From NCBI GenBank assembly GCA_025331445.1, contig JAIWNE010000088.1:1-64000 (forward strand): a stretch of DNA of 64,000 nt, read 5' to 3'. Under the pieces are notes generated by a model. The model searched no databases and was not told the origin of the DNA. It saw nothing but the letters and a program-made list of their open reading frames with translations. Positions 22,550-33,373 of the stretch are shown one piece after another (position 1 is the stretch's first letter; every line of letters starts with the position of its first letter). The translations under genes were made by a program, and so were the position numbers. The stretch comes from Blakeslea trispora (Eukaryota; Mucoromycota; Mucoromycetes; Mucorales; Choanephoraceae).

Positions 22550-23653
22550 ATGTCAAACGCAAACACTGCTTTATTTACTCCTATCAAAATTGGACATTTC
22601 CAACTAGATCATCGTGTTGTCCTTGCGCCCTTGACTCGCTTCAGAGCTACGGATAAAGCGGTTCCAACAGATCTTTTCGTTGAGTATTACAAGCAAAGAA
22701 CCACTAAGAATGGTTTACTGATTTCTGAGGCTACCTTCATCAATCGTCTTGCCGGCGGTCACCCTCATGCTCCTGGCATATATACCGAAGAACAGATAGA
22801 AGGTTGGAAGAAGGTCACTAAAGCTGTTCATCAAAAAGGAGGCGTCATATTTTTACAGCTTTGGCATGTCGGTCGTTCTGGTTCTAAATTCTTCAATCCT
22901 AATCTCGAACAGGTCGTTTCTGCTTCCAACATTCAAATGAAAGGCAAGACTTTTGATGGCAGAGATACTGAAGTACCTCGTGCTCTTACAGTGGAAGAAA
23001 TCAAACAACTTATTCAAGACTATCGCCAAGCTGCTATCAATGCTATTGAAGCAGGATTTGATGGCGTTGAAGTACACGGCGCTAATGGTCATCTGATCGA
23101 TCAATTCACAAACTCAGGCACAAATAACCGTACAGATCAGTACGGTGGGTCTATCGAAAACAGAGCTCGTTTTGCTCTTGAGATCATAGATGCTATCGCT
23201 GGTGCCATTGGTGTTGAGCGTACGGCTATCCGTTTTTCCCCTGGTAGTGAAATTCATGATATACACGACGAAACTCCTGTTCAAACTTGGAGTTATTTGG
23301 CTTCTCAGCTTCAGCAAAACCATCCTGATTTGGCTTTTCTTCATTTCATTGAGTCTCAAGGCGACTTCATCGGAGATGACGACAACGAGGTTGATTCACT
23401 TGAGCCTTATAGAAGAATCTGGAAAGGCCCTATAATTATGGCTAGCGGCTTCTCTACGAATATTCCTCGTGCTATCGATCTTGCTGAAAAGACTAGTAAC
23501 TTGGTTGCCTTTGGTCGTGCTTTTATTGCTAATCCTGATCTCCCCGAGCGTATCCGTAATGGCTGGGAACTCAACAAGTATGATCGGTTTACATTCTATA
23601 CTCATGATGCTGTTGGATACACCGATTATCCCTTTTATGACTTCAAAAAGTAA
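22550..23653 (+). CDS. Old Yellow Enzyme family NADH:flavin oxidoreductase
   Basis: An intronless gene of 367 codons. It is an FMN-dependent ene-reductase of the TIM-barrel OYE class. Motifs: LAPLTRFRA (flavin-contact Thr), QLWHVGR, HGANGHLIDQF, NRTDQYGGSIENRARF and the phosphate-binding AFGRAFIANPDLPERI. Substrates are typically alpha,beta-unsaturated carbonyls, oxylipins or electrophilic stressors. The substrate-binding His and Asn are present (HGAN), but the next active-site position, Tyr196 in OYE1, reads His. No targeting signal is seen, so it is probably cytosolic. A TATA box precedes it, fitting inducible expression. Several OYE copies are usual in fungi. Confidence 0.95.
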   Translation: MSNANTALFTPIKIGHFQLDHRVVLAPLTRFRATDKAVPTDLFVEYYKQRTTKNGLLISEATFINRLAGGHPHAPGIYTEEQIEGWKKVTKAVHQKGGVIFLQLWHVGRSGSKFFNPNLEQVVSASNIQMKGKTFDGRDTEVPRALTVEEIKQLIQDYRQAAINAIEAGFDGVEVHGANGHLIDQFTNSGTNNRTDQYGGSIENRARFALEIIDAIAGAIGVERTAIRFSPGSEIHDIHDETPVQTWSYLASQLQQNHPDLAFLHFIESQGDFIGDDDNEVDSLEPYRRIWKGPIIMASGFSTNIPRAIDLAEKTSNLVAFGRAFIANPDLPERIRNGWELNKYDRFTFYTHDAVGYTDYPFYDFKK

Positions 23654-24268
23654 CAATTTACTTTTTATAGGCTTTTGATCTAATCCCTAAAGAACAAAGG
23701 TGTACTTTTTGCATAATTGCATATATGAATAAACGATAAATATGTTTACGTTATATCAAATAAAATTAAGACCCAAAGACATATTTTTTTGTGCTATTTT
23801 TTAAATTTTATTCAGCAAGAATATTTTCATGCGTTCTTTTTTTAAGAATCATATAGGCCTAAACCTTGCAACAAAGAGCATGCTAACTTAGACTATGTAT
23901 TGAATTGAGACATCTGTAGACCTAATTCCAATCGTACAGTCACTCGGAACTGGAACTGTGCACTGTAATTTGTGGCTTCAACTGGATTGTGTTTACCATG
24001 TGTGTTTAATGTAGGTTCGAGGTGATTGAGAAAACCTGTGCATTAGCTCAATTTAACACATGTAAGATAAATCATACCGAAATGCTGGTTAAGAAATGCT
24101 ATAGATTGGGTTAATTGAGACATATACACCACGGCGTAGAGCATGATGGCAGTCTCGCAATTCATTGTGACCTACCCTAGATAAAACCTTGCTTTTCATC
24201 AAAACAACATTGCAAGAAATTTTGATATGTTATCGCATTAAAAGAACAAAGAGTGTCGCACCTTTTGA
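23654..24268. other. Left border of the accessory island, no supported gene
   Basis: AT-rich, no clear coding frame. It separates the Old Yellow Enzyme from the transposon relics. Confidence 0.45.
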
Positions 24269-24448
24269 GTAAAAGTCATCGCACAAGCCTGTATATCTGT
24301 ACTACAAAATGCAACAACTTTTATTGATATGGACGAAAAGCACATAATATTAATTTGGAAAGCTGCAATAGATACTGCTAGACAGTATTCAAAAGAGTTT
24401 GATGAAAGCCGTACACTTTTGGAACGAGTTGAAAACAAAGATGATTAG
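24269..24448 (+). other. Possible orphan C-terminal exon
   Basis: A plus-strand frame before TAG at about 24446 reads ...VIAQACISVLQNATTFIDM, then a helix-like charged segment ending ERVENKDD. It looks coding-like and is preceded by an AG, but no upstream exon is found. It may be the tail of a broken gene. Confidence 0.2.
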
Positions 24449-24540
24449 AAATTGTACGGCAGAACTGTCATGTCTGGGGGGGGAGAAAATTTAACAATTT
24501 AAGACAGTTAAAGTTTATGCAACACTTACAACCTTGCTCA

Positions 24541-25188
24541 TCACGCTTCGCGTGCAGCCAATACACCGCTTCTTGTACAGAAGGATGCTGTTTTGTAATT
24601 GAAATCAGTGTTGGAGGGACTGATGGTTCTTGGGAAAGCAGGGAGAGTTTGTTGGAACAGCAAAGTTGTAATTCCGAGAATGGCAATAGCAAGGGCAGAC
24701 AGTTTGCCACGGCCACTTACACCACAACCATTCGAGACAGATGGGTATTCAGGGTTCAAGCAGTGGAATGCGCCTTTCATGTTTCTATACGTTGTTTTGC
24801 CTTTCACTTGTATGAGCTGCTTTGGATGTTGAAGTTTATTGAAGCAATAGACACAGGTTTACGACGTGTTGTTTTAGTTGGTAATGCTGACTGTTGTGTA
24901 GCGGGCATGGTTATCCTGTTTCCAAATACCACCATAGCGTAAGTGTCGTTTGATTCTGGAACCTACCCCAAAGCTACGATCACCAATCATCATAACCAAC
25001 TGCTTTTGGGGTGGCCGAAGTCCTGCCTTCTGCTTGCCTTTTCGATCTTTGATTGCTTCTACCTTAGGGTTCAACCAAAGACGTTTTCGAGCACCAACAC
25101 GGTCTTTTGACTTCTTCATAAATATTTCTCTTTTCATGTCACCCTTCTTCATCTTGGTGTTCTAGTAGAAGCTTCTCACCACATTCTT
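24541..25188 (-). pseudogene. Decayed Fanzor (eukaryotic TnpB-like RNA-guided nuclease), C-terminal part
   Basis: One minus-strand frame runs from about 25188 to the TGA at 24541, broken by TAA at 24874-24876, a second TAA five codons later and a TAG upstream of 25152. Visible parts are MMIGDRSFG (the G-D/N-x-SFG strand of the nuclease core), TN*NNTS*TC where TnpB-type proteins have E-Y-x-T-S-x-x-C, a zinc ribbon beginning CVYC and continuing to CLNPEY (last Cys changed to Tyr), and SGRGKLSALAIAI where the RuvC-III R-D-x-x-S-A motif is expected. The catalytic Asp is Gly. Only the C-terminal half remains; the right end stops near the MULE repeat at 25232. Fanzors are RNA-guided DNA nucleases carried by transposons. 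This copy must be inactive. Confidence 0.62.
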
Positions 25189-25231
25189 GTTATCTTGCAA
25201 ACATCTTCTTCATTCTTGACAGTACTGAAAT

Positions 25232-25398
25232 CGTTTAACATAGGGACCGCCAGTCGCACAAAATATTTCTATAGTTGGATACTATTATAGGCCGATAGAA
25301 ATGTACTTTCAAATAAAGTATTGATGGCTGTACTGACTGACTAGTATGGATCAGAGAACTTTGAGATACTATGGCGGTACTACATACAATACAAAAGA
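25232..25398 (+). repeat. MULE left terminal inverted repeat
   Basis: 167 bp starting CGTTTAACATAGGGACCGCC. It is the exact reverse complement of 31024-31190. An open frame across it is a by-product of the repeat, not a protein. Confidence 0.95.
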
Positions 25399-25572
25399 AG
25401 TAGTGGCGGTAGTACACAATTTTGAAAAGTAGATAAAGGGTGAAGTTTTTTTTTGTCAAAGTTTCTTTTATAACTCATTTCCTGTTCTATTTGAAGCAAA
25501 CAAACAATGTTAAGACTTTAGCAAAATAAACCAAAATCTTTATTCGGTACCTTCTCCTCTTCCAGCTATTCC

Positions 25573-25982
25573 TAGAAAAGCTGACAAAAGTACCATCAGA
25601 ACCTTGTTCATTGAATATGCTACAAAAAAACAACTTTACGTTGATAACCCATCAATCAGAAAAGAACAGATTAGTTTTGATTTGCAAGAAGGGTGAATCA
25701 AATCGCAACACTAGAGGAACCAATCCAATTGATAAGCAGAGAATCAGGTTAAGCTGTAAAATTGATTGTCCTTACAAATTGACATTTTACCAGAAAAAGA
25801 ATGAGGGATTTGAACTTGTACAATCAAAGGATGAAAATGCATACAAGCATAACCATTTACTCGATGAAGCCAATTTGCTGAGCTTTGCAGAAGGTCACAA
25901 AAACAATTTGACTTTTGCAGATGCAGGAAAGCATTGCATTGGTATTGATCAGAATGCAACTCCAAGTAACATTCAAATTTAA
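25573..25982 (+). pseudogene. FAR1/WRKY-GCM1-type DNA-binding module of the MULE
   Basis: The main frame starts near 25617 and reads FTLITHQSEKNRLVLICKKG, then a zinc motif with CKIDCPYKL and KHNHLL (C...C-x3-C...H-x-H). Upstream coding (TIRTLFIEYATKKQ) is in another frame. The two join across an A7 run near 25620-25626, so a one-base shift there splits the module. FAR1-type modules are the DNA-binding N termini of MULE transposases. The frame stops at 25980-25982 and does not reach the transposase core. Confidence 0.65.
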
Positions 25983-28569
25983 CAGGCTTGTAGCAGTCAT
26001 TAGCTTGGAGAAGCTGGGGGTGATGTTGGAAAAACGCACTACGTAGATCTGTAACTCAAATTGCTTACGAGCGATAGTGAGAGATGCCAAGAGATGACTT
26101 CAAGGGCAGTTTCTCAATTGTCACTCCCTTTTTATAGGAGTATCTTGTCAAGACCTATGGCTTGGTTGGTAACACCTATAGTTCAGGTAACCAAGTAGAG
26201 TGCTTTATGAAGCAGCTTTGATTCCTAACAGATTGTTTCTTTTTTAGAGGATGTAACTGGCCCAGAATATTGTGGATTGATAGACTCTATCAGTGATTGG
26301 AGATTAAACTAGACCTAACATCATTCTCTTGTTTTGTTTTATTTTTAAAAAGATAATTGTAAATACAGTATTGCAGACTATAACCTGCAAGTTTCAAATT
26401 TTATAGAAAACTACAACTCTTATTTTTGTTTTTTGCAAGTAAAAAATTGAACCGATTCATCACATTATCCTTATACCTAATAATCACTAAATTATCGTTT
26501 TGGCAAAGTCTTTTCAAGTACCAACTGATGCTTTTTGAACTACTCAACATTGCATAAAACAGCTAATAATGGTTTTCCTGCATATCCTTACTTTCAAGTG
26601 CTGAGGATACATACACAAGACTTTCAAAATCAAGAAAGAACAGAAAAAAAATCAATCTGCTGACTACGTTCGTTTGGGTGACATAGCAAAAACATTGGAC
26701 ATTGCCTTATTTCTTCTTTCAGTCTACAAATCTCAAGGTTTTTGGCAAAGAATCTAAATCCTTAAATCAGCAAACACAACTTGCTGCTTGAGTCGAGTTT
26801 TGTCCACTTGATTTCAAACATACAATTAGGCATAGTAGATGAATGTGTTGAATTTGGCTGATATTTATATGCCAATGTCTTTAATGAAAAAAAAAACAGT
26901 GTATTCCCTTTTTTTTCTCCCTTTAGACTATGATAATTTTCATTTTCATTAAGTATACACACCAACCGAAGTCAGTGCCAAAACCTCCCAAAAAGGAAGG
27001 AAAAGAAGGCAATATATAATACGCCGGCTCACATTGAGTATGGCATGCTGTCCCGTGCAGCGCTACCATACAGCAATGATCATGAGGCGGATCCCTGCTC
27101 AAAGGGAGTGCAATAACAATCATCGTCATCCTCCGGTTAACTTGCATACTTAGCGCTTCACGGGAAGGGAACTAAGTGCGTCGCCGAAGACGATACATAA
27201 CCATTTTTAAGAGATCAGGTGTATGCAGCTGCCCAACAATGAACAAACATACTCAAGCGAAATTCCTTCACGACAATGAAGCCGATCATTAGAAACTTGG
27301 CAGAGCTCGACTCATCAGTCCGCGTTACTATCACAGCTAGAGAGCTGCCCAGTCCCAAACGTACTATAATCAGAGTTAGGATAAAGAAACAGAAAACAAG
27401 AGGGAAAAGGTCCCTTTTTATATCTTTTTTGACAAGACCAAATCACATGTTTTTTGACTGCTAAAATTTTTCTAGCAGTCCTTGATGGGACTTGCTTTTT
27501 TGTGATTTCCCACCTCCTTGTGCTTTTTGCTTTCTCCTTATTATTTTGTAGGAAAAAGTAAGAAAGAGTAAAGAGCTACAAAGAAAGGATGCAGATTTCC
27601 TTGACATTTACTTTACTTCAATAAATAAACTCCTTTTCAAAAAAGCATGGATATAGTGATACTTGTCCAACCACTTCAAGATGATGGTCAGTGCGCATAG
27701 ACTCCGCTTCAAGTTCTTTTTCTTTATGCCCAAGAATTTGAAAGGCTCCTAACCTGCTCTCTTATTCTATTATATGAGCATCACAAACTCTTTTGTTTTC
27801 AAAAGTTAACTACCGAGAGGTTAAATTTGGTTGAAGTTGTCACGCTTGTTTAAGATGGAGGTTGTCACTCCATCAAGGTTAATCTCTTTCTTAGACTTGT
27901 GTTCTTACAGTGAATGGTTAAACAGTCAAAGCTGGTTATGCTCTGAAAAGAAAAGAAAAAAGACACCAATATAATCTGTGTTATGACTTGAAGCATTACA
28001 CATAGAACCAAAACTAAAACGATCTTTATTTTCTCTTCTAGTTATAGTGTTGGAAAAGAACCAGTGAGGATCTTGACATCAGTGTCCATAAATGCCGAGA
28101 TCACAAGCGAATGACTTTGCATATGAGCAGTCAAATCGGATGATACTAAAGTGTAGCTAAAGAAAAGTCCCATGAAAACAACACTATTTCTCTAGATAAC
28201 CAAGATAGTACCACTGATTGTGTTTGACCAGTAAAAGAAAATTTCTCATCAATTACCAGGTAACACCATAAGAGCCTCTCTTATATCCTTATCTGTGCAT
28301 AAAAGATGGACATCTGATTGGCCAATCTAGTTTTCTGAGCTTCCCCTAACTTGACTGAAAGTTCAAGAGCATTTTAGAAAAGGAGGATGACAATACAGTA
28401 CCTATGTGTCAGATTATCTAGCAAATAAAACATATTGATGAGCAAGTAAGAATCTTTGAGCAAAGGTGCCAGATTAAACAAACATTCAATAAGCGATACA
28501 AACGATAGTTGCTATGAAGCCAAACTAAAGAGACATCATAGCTTGTCTTTTTTTTTTAAAAAAAAACAG
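25983..28569. other. Unexplained 2.6-kb interval inside the MULE, possible nested insertion
   Basis: It separates the FAR1 module from the transposase core, far longer than any intron in this window. Coding-like scraps appear (for example YGLVGNTYSSGNQ near 26158-26200, and TGPEYCGLIDSISDW near 26250-26300), none with a recognisable domain. The stretch 26985-27400 is clearly richer in GC than its surroundings. The right end is T10A9 followed by CAG (28549-28570), which looks like a 3' splice site for the transposase exon. Confidence 0.4.
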
Positions 28570-29729
28570 CAACTAATTTGATTGAACAAATAGAAAGCGA
28601 AAACTATAAGGCCAATTACTCTTTCAATGCTGCTGTCTTTCTCACTGGTGTATTATTCACCAATGTTTACATGGTAGAAAATGCCAGAAGGTTTAACGAA
28701 GTAATCATCATTGATGCTACTTATGGCACAAACAACCAGAAGATGCCATTGATTTGTGCTTATGGTGTTAGCAATGTTGGAGGTTTTACCCTTAAAACTC
28801 TCCCAATCGCTTTTGCATGGACTTCTGATGAGAAGGAAGAATCATATAAATGGTTTTTAAACAGTTTGCAAAACGTCTTGCAAGGTATTCCTGACAATAC
28901 CATGTTTGTGACTGACAAGTACAAGGCTCTTTTGAACGCTCTTGACAGAGGTTTCAAAAGAAACAAAAGGTTGTTATGTACTTGACATCTGCTTAACAAC
29001 TTGGAGGATAACTGTAATCTTTCTGTTTTCAAGAACAAAAGCAATGTAGAAAAGTTTAAAGGTCATGTCAAGAGAGCAATGAAAATGAAGAACTATGCTG
29101 AATCTCATGAGGGCAAGAGGCTAGCAATTGAAATGCTTTGAAACAAGTCTCTTTTCGTGTCAGAAGAAAAAAGATCTCACTTCAAGAAGTACTTCGAATC
29201 AGAATGGCTCATTTGTCAAGAACATTGGGCAGCCTATCATGCATCTAAGCTGATGCATTTTGGCTGCACTACTACGCGAAGAGCTGAAAGTGCTCATGGT
29301 GTCTTGAAGCATAAAATGAATGCTGTACAACCGCTTTCTCTTACATTCAACAAAATCAAAGAACATGTAGAAAAGCACGAAAGAGCTATTGGAGATCCTT
29401 TAATCAAAAAACAATCCAAAAGAGACCCCTTGATTTTTAACGACAGCAACCTCAAGCACCTCTGCTCTTTGATCACTTACCGAGCACTCGTTGTGTTGCG
29501 AATTGAGCTTCACAGTGAGCCCTCTGTGAATGAGACAAGCAAAAGCTGCACTTGTAGGACAAAAGTGACTTTCAACCTGCGTTGCTCTCACAAGATTGCT
29601 GAGATACGAGAAGATAAGAAGAGAATGCTCAACTTGTCAGACATCCCTCGTCGATGGTGGATCAGTGAGAATAGCACCAAAGAAGTTGTAGAAGAAGATC
29701 CTGAAAAAAAAATCAGTCCTTTTGGATGA
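28570..29729 (+). pseudogene. MULE transposase core, interrupted
   Basis: The frame reads FNEVIIIDATYGTN (first catalytic Asp), PIAFAWTSDEKEESYKWFL, FVTDKYKALLNAL (second Asp), then CT*HLLNN, where TGA (28983-28985) replaces the Trp codon of the C-x-W-H motif. A second TGA is at 29139-29141. The same frame continues with TTTRRAESAHGVLK (catalytic Glu region) and a SWIM-like CTCRTKVTFNLRCSH zinc motif ending near RRWWISE. An A9 run at 29704-29712 shifts frame into the following helical region (29726). All three DDE positions survive, but the protein cannot be made whole without readthrough. Confidence 0.85.
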
Positions 29730-30861
29730 AATACGTTGTCCAAATTGAGAATGCTTTTCGATCTTGTGGAAACAACCACAAGAAAATAGAATCGCTTTCT
29801 AATTCAATTGAGACATTGTTAGATGAATTCAACAGTGCCAAAGATGAAGAAACATGGCATCCTGAAATGGATCTGCCTTTAGCAACTGAAGTTCGAGCTA
29901 CAGGTAGAAAGAAAATTGTGAGACATTCTGCACTTCCAAAAGACTTTGCGAACAAAAAGTTCAAGAACAGATACATGAAGTTACAGAAGAACAAAGGTAA
30001 ACTAATTTGTTTATAAAAGCATTAATTTACTGATAATATAATTAAGCATCTGAAGAAGTTGGTGAAGAAATAGAGGAAGTTTATGAAGGAGATGAAGAAA
30101 ACTATGAAGAAGTTGATGAAGAAGATGAATGCGAATTGACTTTCGATTTGACCAAGAAGAAAAGAAAGAGTGATGATGCTACCTATCACATGAATATCCC
30201 CAAGAAGCGAAGTAGAACTTTTGTAAGACCTAGGCTTCAAGAAGTATATTTCCCCTTTGACATTCACTCTAGTATTCCTAAAAGCGATGTCTCTGAGGTA
30301 TACAATCCTGTCGGTGATGGTCATTGTGGCTTCCGCAGTGCAAAGGCATTAAAAAGGAACTGAAAAGTTTATGAGAAGTCCTTTGGCATAGATGTAAAAG
30401 ATGCAGAGGACAAAATCACTTGCGGTATAGATCTGACAACGGAAGAATTGGTGACAGTGAGATTGATAAGATGATGCCTCTTTAGATATAAACCACCCAA
30501 AACCACACAGACAGTCCAAAGTAGCAGGGACGAATTACTGGTTCAACTCTCCAGATTGTGCACAGATTTTAGCTGATGCTGTTTCTGCACCAATCTGTGT
30601 TTACCCGTCTCCTAGCTTTGAAAGCGAATGGAATCCTGCCATGACATTCTTACCATTGGAGCTTCCGATCAAGCAATCAAACAAGCTATCCCATTTCCAT
30701 CTACAAAATATAGATCAGATACATTGGGCGCTTTAAGAATGAAGAATGGCCATACCTCTAATCTTGCAGTAAACAGACTCTATTTTGCCATTGATGGCAA
30801 GAAGAAAGATTTCCAAGTTTACTGGAATAAATGGGGACAGTTCCTTAAAGTTAGAAATTAA
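29726..30861 (+). pseudogene. OTU-type cysteine protease module of the MULE, broken
   Basis: After a helical and acidic region (29726-30135, with an apparent intron near 29998-30045) the frame reads NPVGDGHCGFRS, the OTU cysteine motif (D-G-x-C). It stops at 30361. In shifted frames GTEKFMRSPLA follows, and later (about 30500-30720) NYWFNSPDCAQILADAVSAP, TFLPLELP and a closing HIHW with the histidine position of OTU domains. Several stops lie between. OTU domains cleave ubiquitin or related modifiers; their role in transposons is not settled. The order and strand match the rest of the element. Confidence 0.68.
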
Positions 30862-31023
30862 GTACGTAGAGTAATATCAAAATTCAAAGCTCCAACATAC
30901 TGACTCATTGCTTTCTCTTCGTTTTTTACTTGGATAATAACTCATTGAATTCGTTTACTTTGTTATGCATTAAATGCTATTATTCACAAATTGAAAAACA
31001 TGACTCCTTCACCAGCACAATTA

Positions 31024-31190
31024 TCTTTTGTATTGTATGTAGTACCGCCATAGTATCTCAAAGTTCTCTGATCCATACTAGTCAGTCAGTACAGCCATCA
31101 ATACTTTATTTGAAAGTACATTTCTATCGGCCTATAATAGTATCCAACTATAGAAATATTTTGTGCGACTGGCGGTCCCTATGTTAAACG
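31024..31190 (-). repeat. MULE right terminal inverted repeat
   Basis: Exact reverse complement of 25232-25398 over 167 bp; identity ends at 31190, where the flank changes. Confidence 0.95.
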
Positions 31191-33373
31191 TTATACAAAA
31201 GCAATAAAATCCTCTGTTATATGAACTAGACGACCAAAGAAAAAGAAAGGGAAACACAATAATGACTTCCAGGGGCAGAATCTAGCATAACCAGAGTTAG
31301 TACTGCCATCCTACTTTGATTCGCCTTATCTAGTAGGTAAGCCTTTTTCGCTTTTGGCATCAGGAAAGGCCTAAATTGTATAACCCATTACAGTGGTATT
31401 CCGATTTACGCATATCATACATTGAATGGTTCATAACGCAGTCGCTCAGTAACTTGTGTTACTCTAATCGACTCTTATGAGAGACATGAACTTTGAATAA
31501 AGTACAACTTTTGTTATTGATCTTATACTCAAAGCTCATGAAATTCTCTTACCGCTTTACATGCTTCTTTTTTTTAACAAGATATTTTTTAAATTAAAAG
31601 CATGATTTTGTCCAATAAATTTCTCTTGCTGTATTCGGTATATGCATAAAAGATTCTAAATTGGTATGCAGATATAGGGATATTTGGCAGACAAACCTTA
31701 TTTTTGACCAAAACCTCATCTATAAATCAAACTTCCAGAGTTTTATGCATGCATAAATCGAGATCTCGCTGCTTATTCTTTCTTCTTTTGACACCTGAAG
31801 AACTTTCAGTGAAACCGGACTTGTTCCCTGAAAAAAAAGCGTTTTATTTATAAATCACGGAATGATACAAAATTGCAAAAACAGATGATACGTGTCAATC
31901 ATTTTTTAAGTTCAGTTTGGAAATGATAAACGTGTCTTGCTTTCTATTTTGCTTCCAAATGGGGAAAAATTAACCAAGTGTAGTCTAGTCAATGAATACA
32001 CTGTTTTTGGTTTATACTGATTTTAATTTCGAACAAGTCGAAGTCGATTCACGCTTGAGAGCAACACAGCTATTATTTTAACTGTTTTGGCCGAATATAT
32101 CTGAAAACAGAAGCACCTTATTCTATGAGAGCAAGTGACTTAATAGAAAAAGAATAGAATATACAAATCAACACATTTGGTTCAGCATTCTTTTTTAGGT
32201 GGAGAGCTTTGTCTCTCGCTATGCAGCTAAAGTTCTCAAGACAGATTTGGGAAGATTCGGTAACTAAGGAACAATTATAAAGAGATAGGGCTTAAGTTTG
32301 GCGAGCTGAGACAAAGCAAAGTAAATTGAAATTGAGTACAGGCATTACCATTTGAAAACCCAATTGATCTTGAGATTTGCTGTACTTGAGTTCAAGCATT
32401 GTTATAACGCATGCCTTATCAAAGTCAATCATCTTCATGAATAGAGCTTGACTAGAGGTTTGGTCTCATAAAGAAAGACAAAAGACTTGTATAACTGTCG
32501 ACAAAGTATGGTTGCAAGTATATGTACTCACTTGGATAAAAGGGAACGAAGCCTATCATTTGTCAGCCCCAAACGATTAGGACATTAGGCAACTATATTA
32601 ACAGAACCCTTGAAAGTTTCTATAGAGTAAGAGATATACAAAAGACTACTCATAGAGTTCAGATTGAATGCTAAGAGTGATAATAAGGACCCAATCAATA
32701 GTTTTGCATCCAATTCAAATCATCTGTTCAATGAATCAAAAGCAGTTATTACAGTCATAACTGCTCATCACTACAGAGACCTAGATTCTTACTTGAACAT
32801 CTATCCCTCTATATTTTGAGGTTGAAAGAGCAAATTGCTAATCATGCATATTACTGTCTTCGACTACTACTTAAACTATAGAAGAAGATGGAAAAAAGGA
32901 TTAAAACCTTTGAAAAAAAGAAAAGACAGATGCTGCTGACATTTCTAAAATTTTCAAAGGATCTTCTTTTATATTGCAGAGGCTAAGCAAGCTCATTGTT
33001 GTTGTCCTCATACGATGGAATCTTGGATTATGTAAGCTATCTCATAAACTAAATATATGTCATAAATACATTCGTTAGCCTTGCACTTTTGTGACTACTA
33101 CAACAAGTGTTCAGTTGGAACAGCATAAGCTAGATGTCCATTGATTGTCCAAGTACGACACTTTCTACTGTTGTTCTTTTGTGTGCGCAATCTCTTTTTT
33201 TTTTTCAACGTGCAAACCATATCTGGAAATGCCATATTTTATGGACTTTGCCCTATGTAGTACTAACTCATTGTGTAACTTGTACAGTTTAAGAATATAT
33301 TTAAATTTGCTCTTATATGGTTGTGTTTCTTTTTATTCCATTTACTCATTACTTGTTCCCTTCCTTTCATTCA
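31191..33373. other. 2.2-kb gene-free flank right of the MULE
   Basis: AT-rich with no frame of interest; no clear N-terminal half of the Fanzor relic is found here. The last few hundred bases should hold the promoter of the first chitin deacetylase. Confidence 0.45.

Larger units (their letters stand above)
25232..31190 (+). mobile_element. Mutator-like (MULE) DNA transposon, 5959 bp, degenerate
   Basis: Bounded by inverted repeats of 167 bp identical at every base (25232-25398 and 31024-31190). Inside, all on the plus strand, are a FAR1-type zinc-binding module (25573-25982), a MULE transposase core (28570-29729), a helical/acidic region (29726-30135) and an OTU cysteine-protease-like module (30136-30861). 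The coding parts carry at least two TGA stops and apparent frameshifts, so the element looks non-autonomous. No matching target-site duplication is evident: the nine bases outside are TACTGAAAT at left and TTATACAAA at right. About 2.6 kb of non-matching DNA separates the first two modules. Confidence 0.88.

Noticed and set aside
26985..27400. GC-richer segment as a possible rRNA, 5S or snRNA gene
   Set aside because: No match to remembered 5S, U6 or tRNA motifs and no terminator-like signal; left as unexplained sequence in the MULE.
30930..31187. Identical predicted peptide at 25235-25459 (-) and 30930-31187 (+)
   Set aside because: Both frames simply read through the MULE terminal inverted repeats; the match is DNA-level repeat identity, not a protein family.
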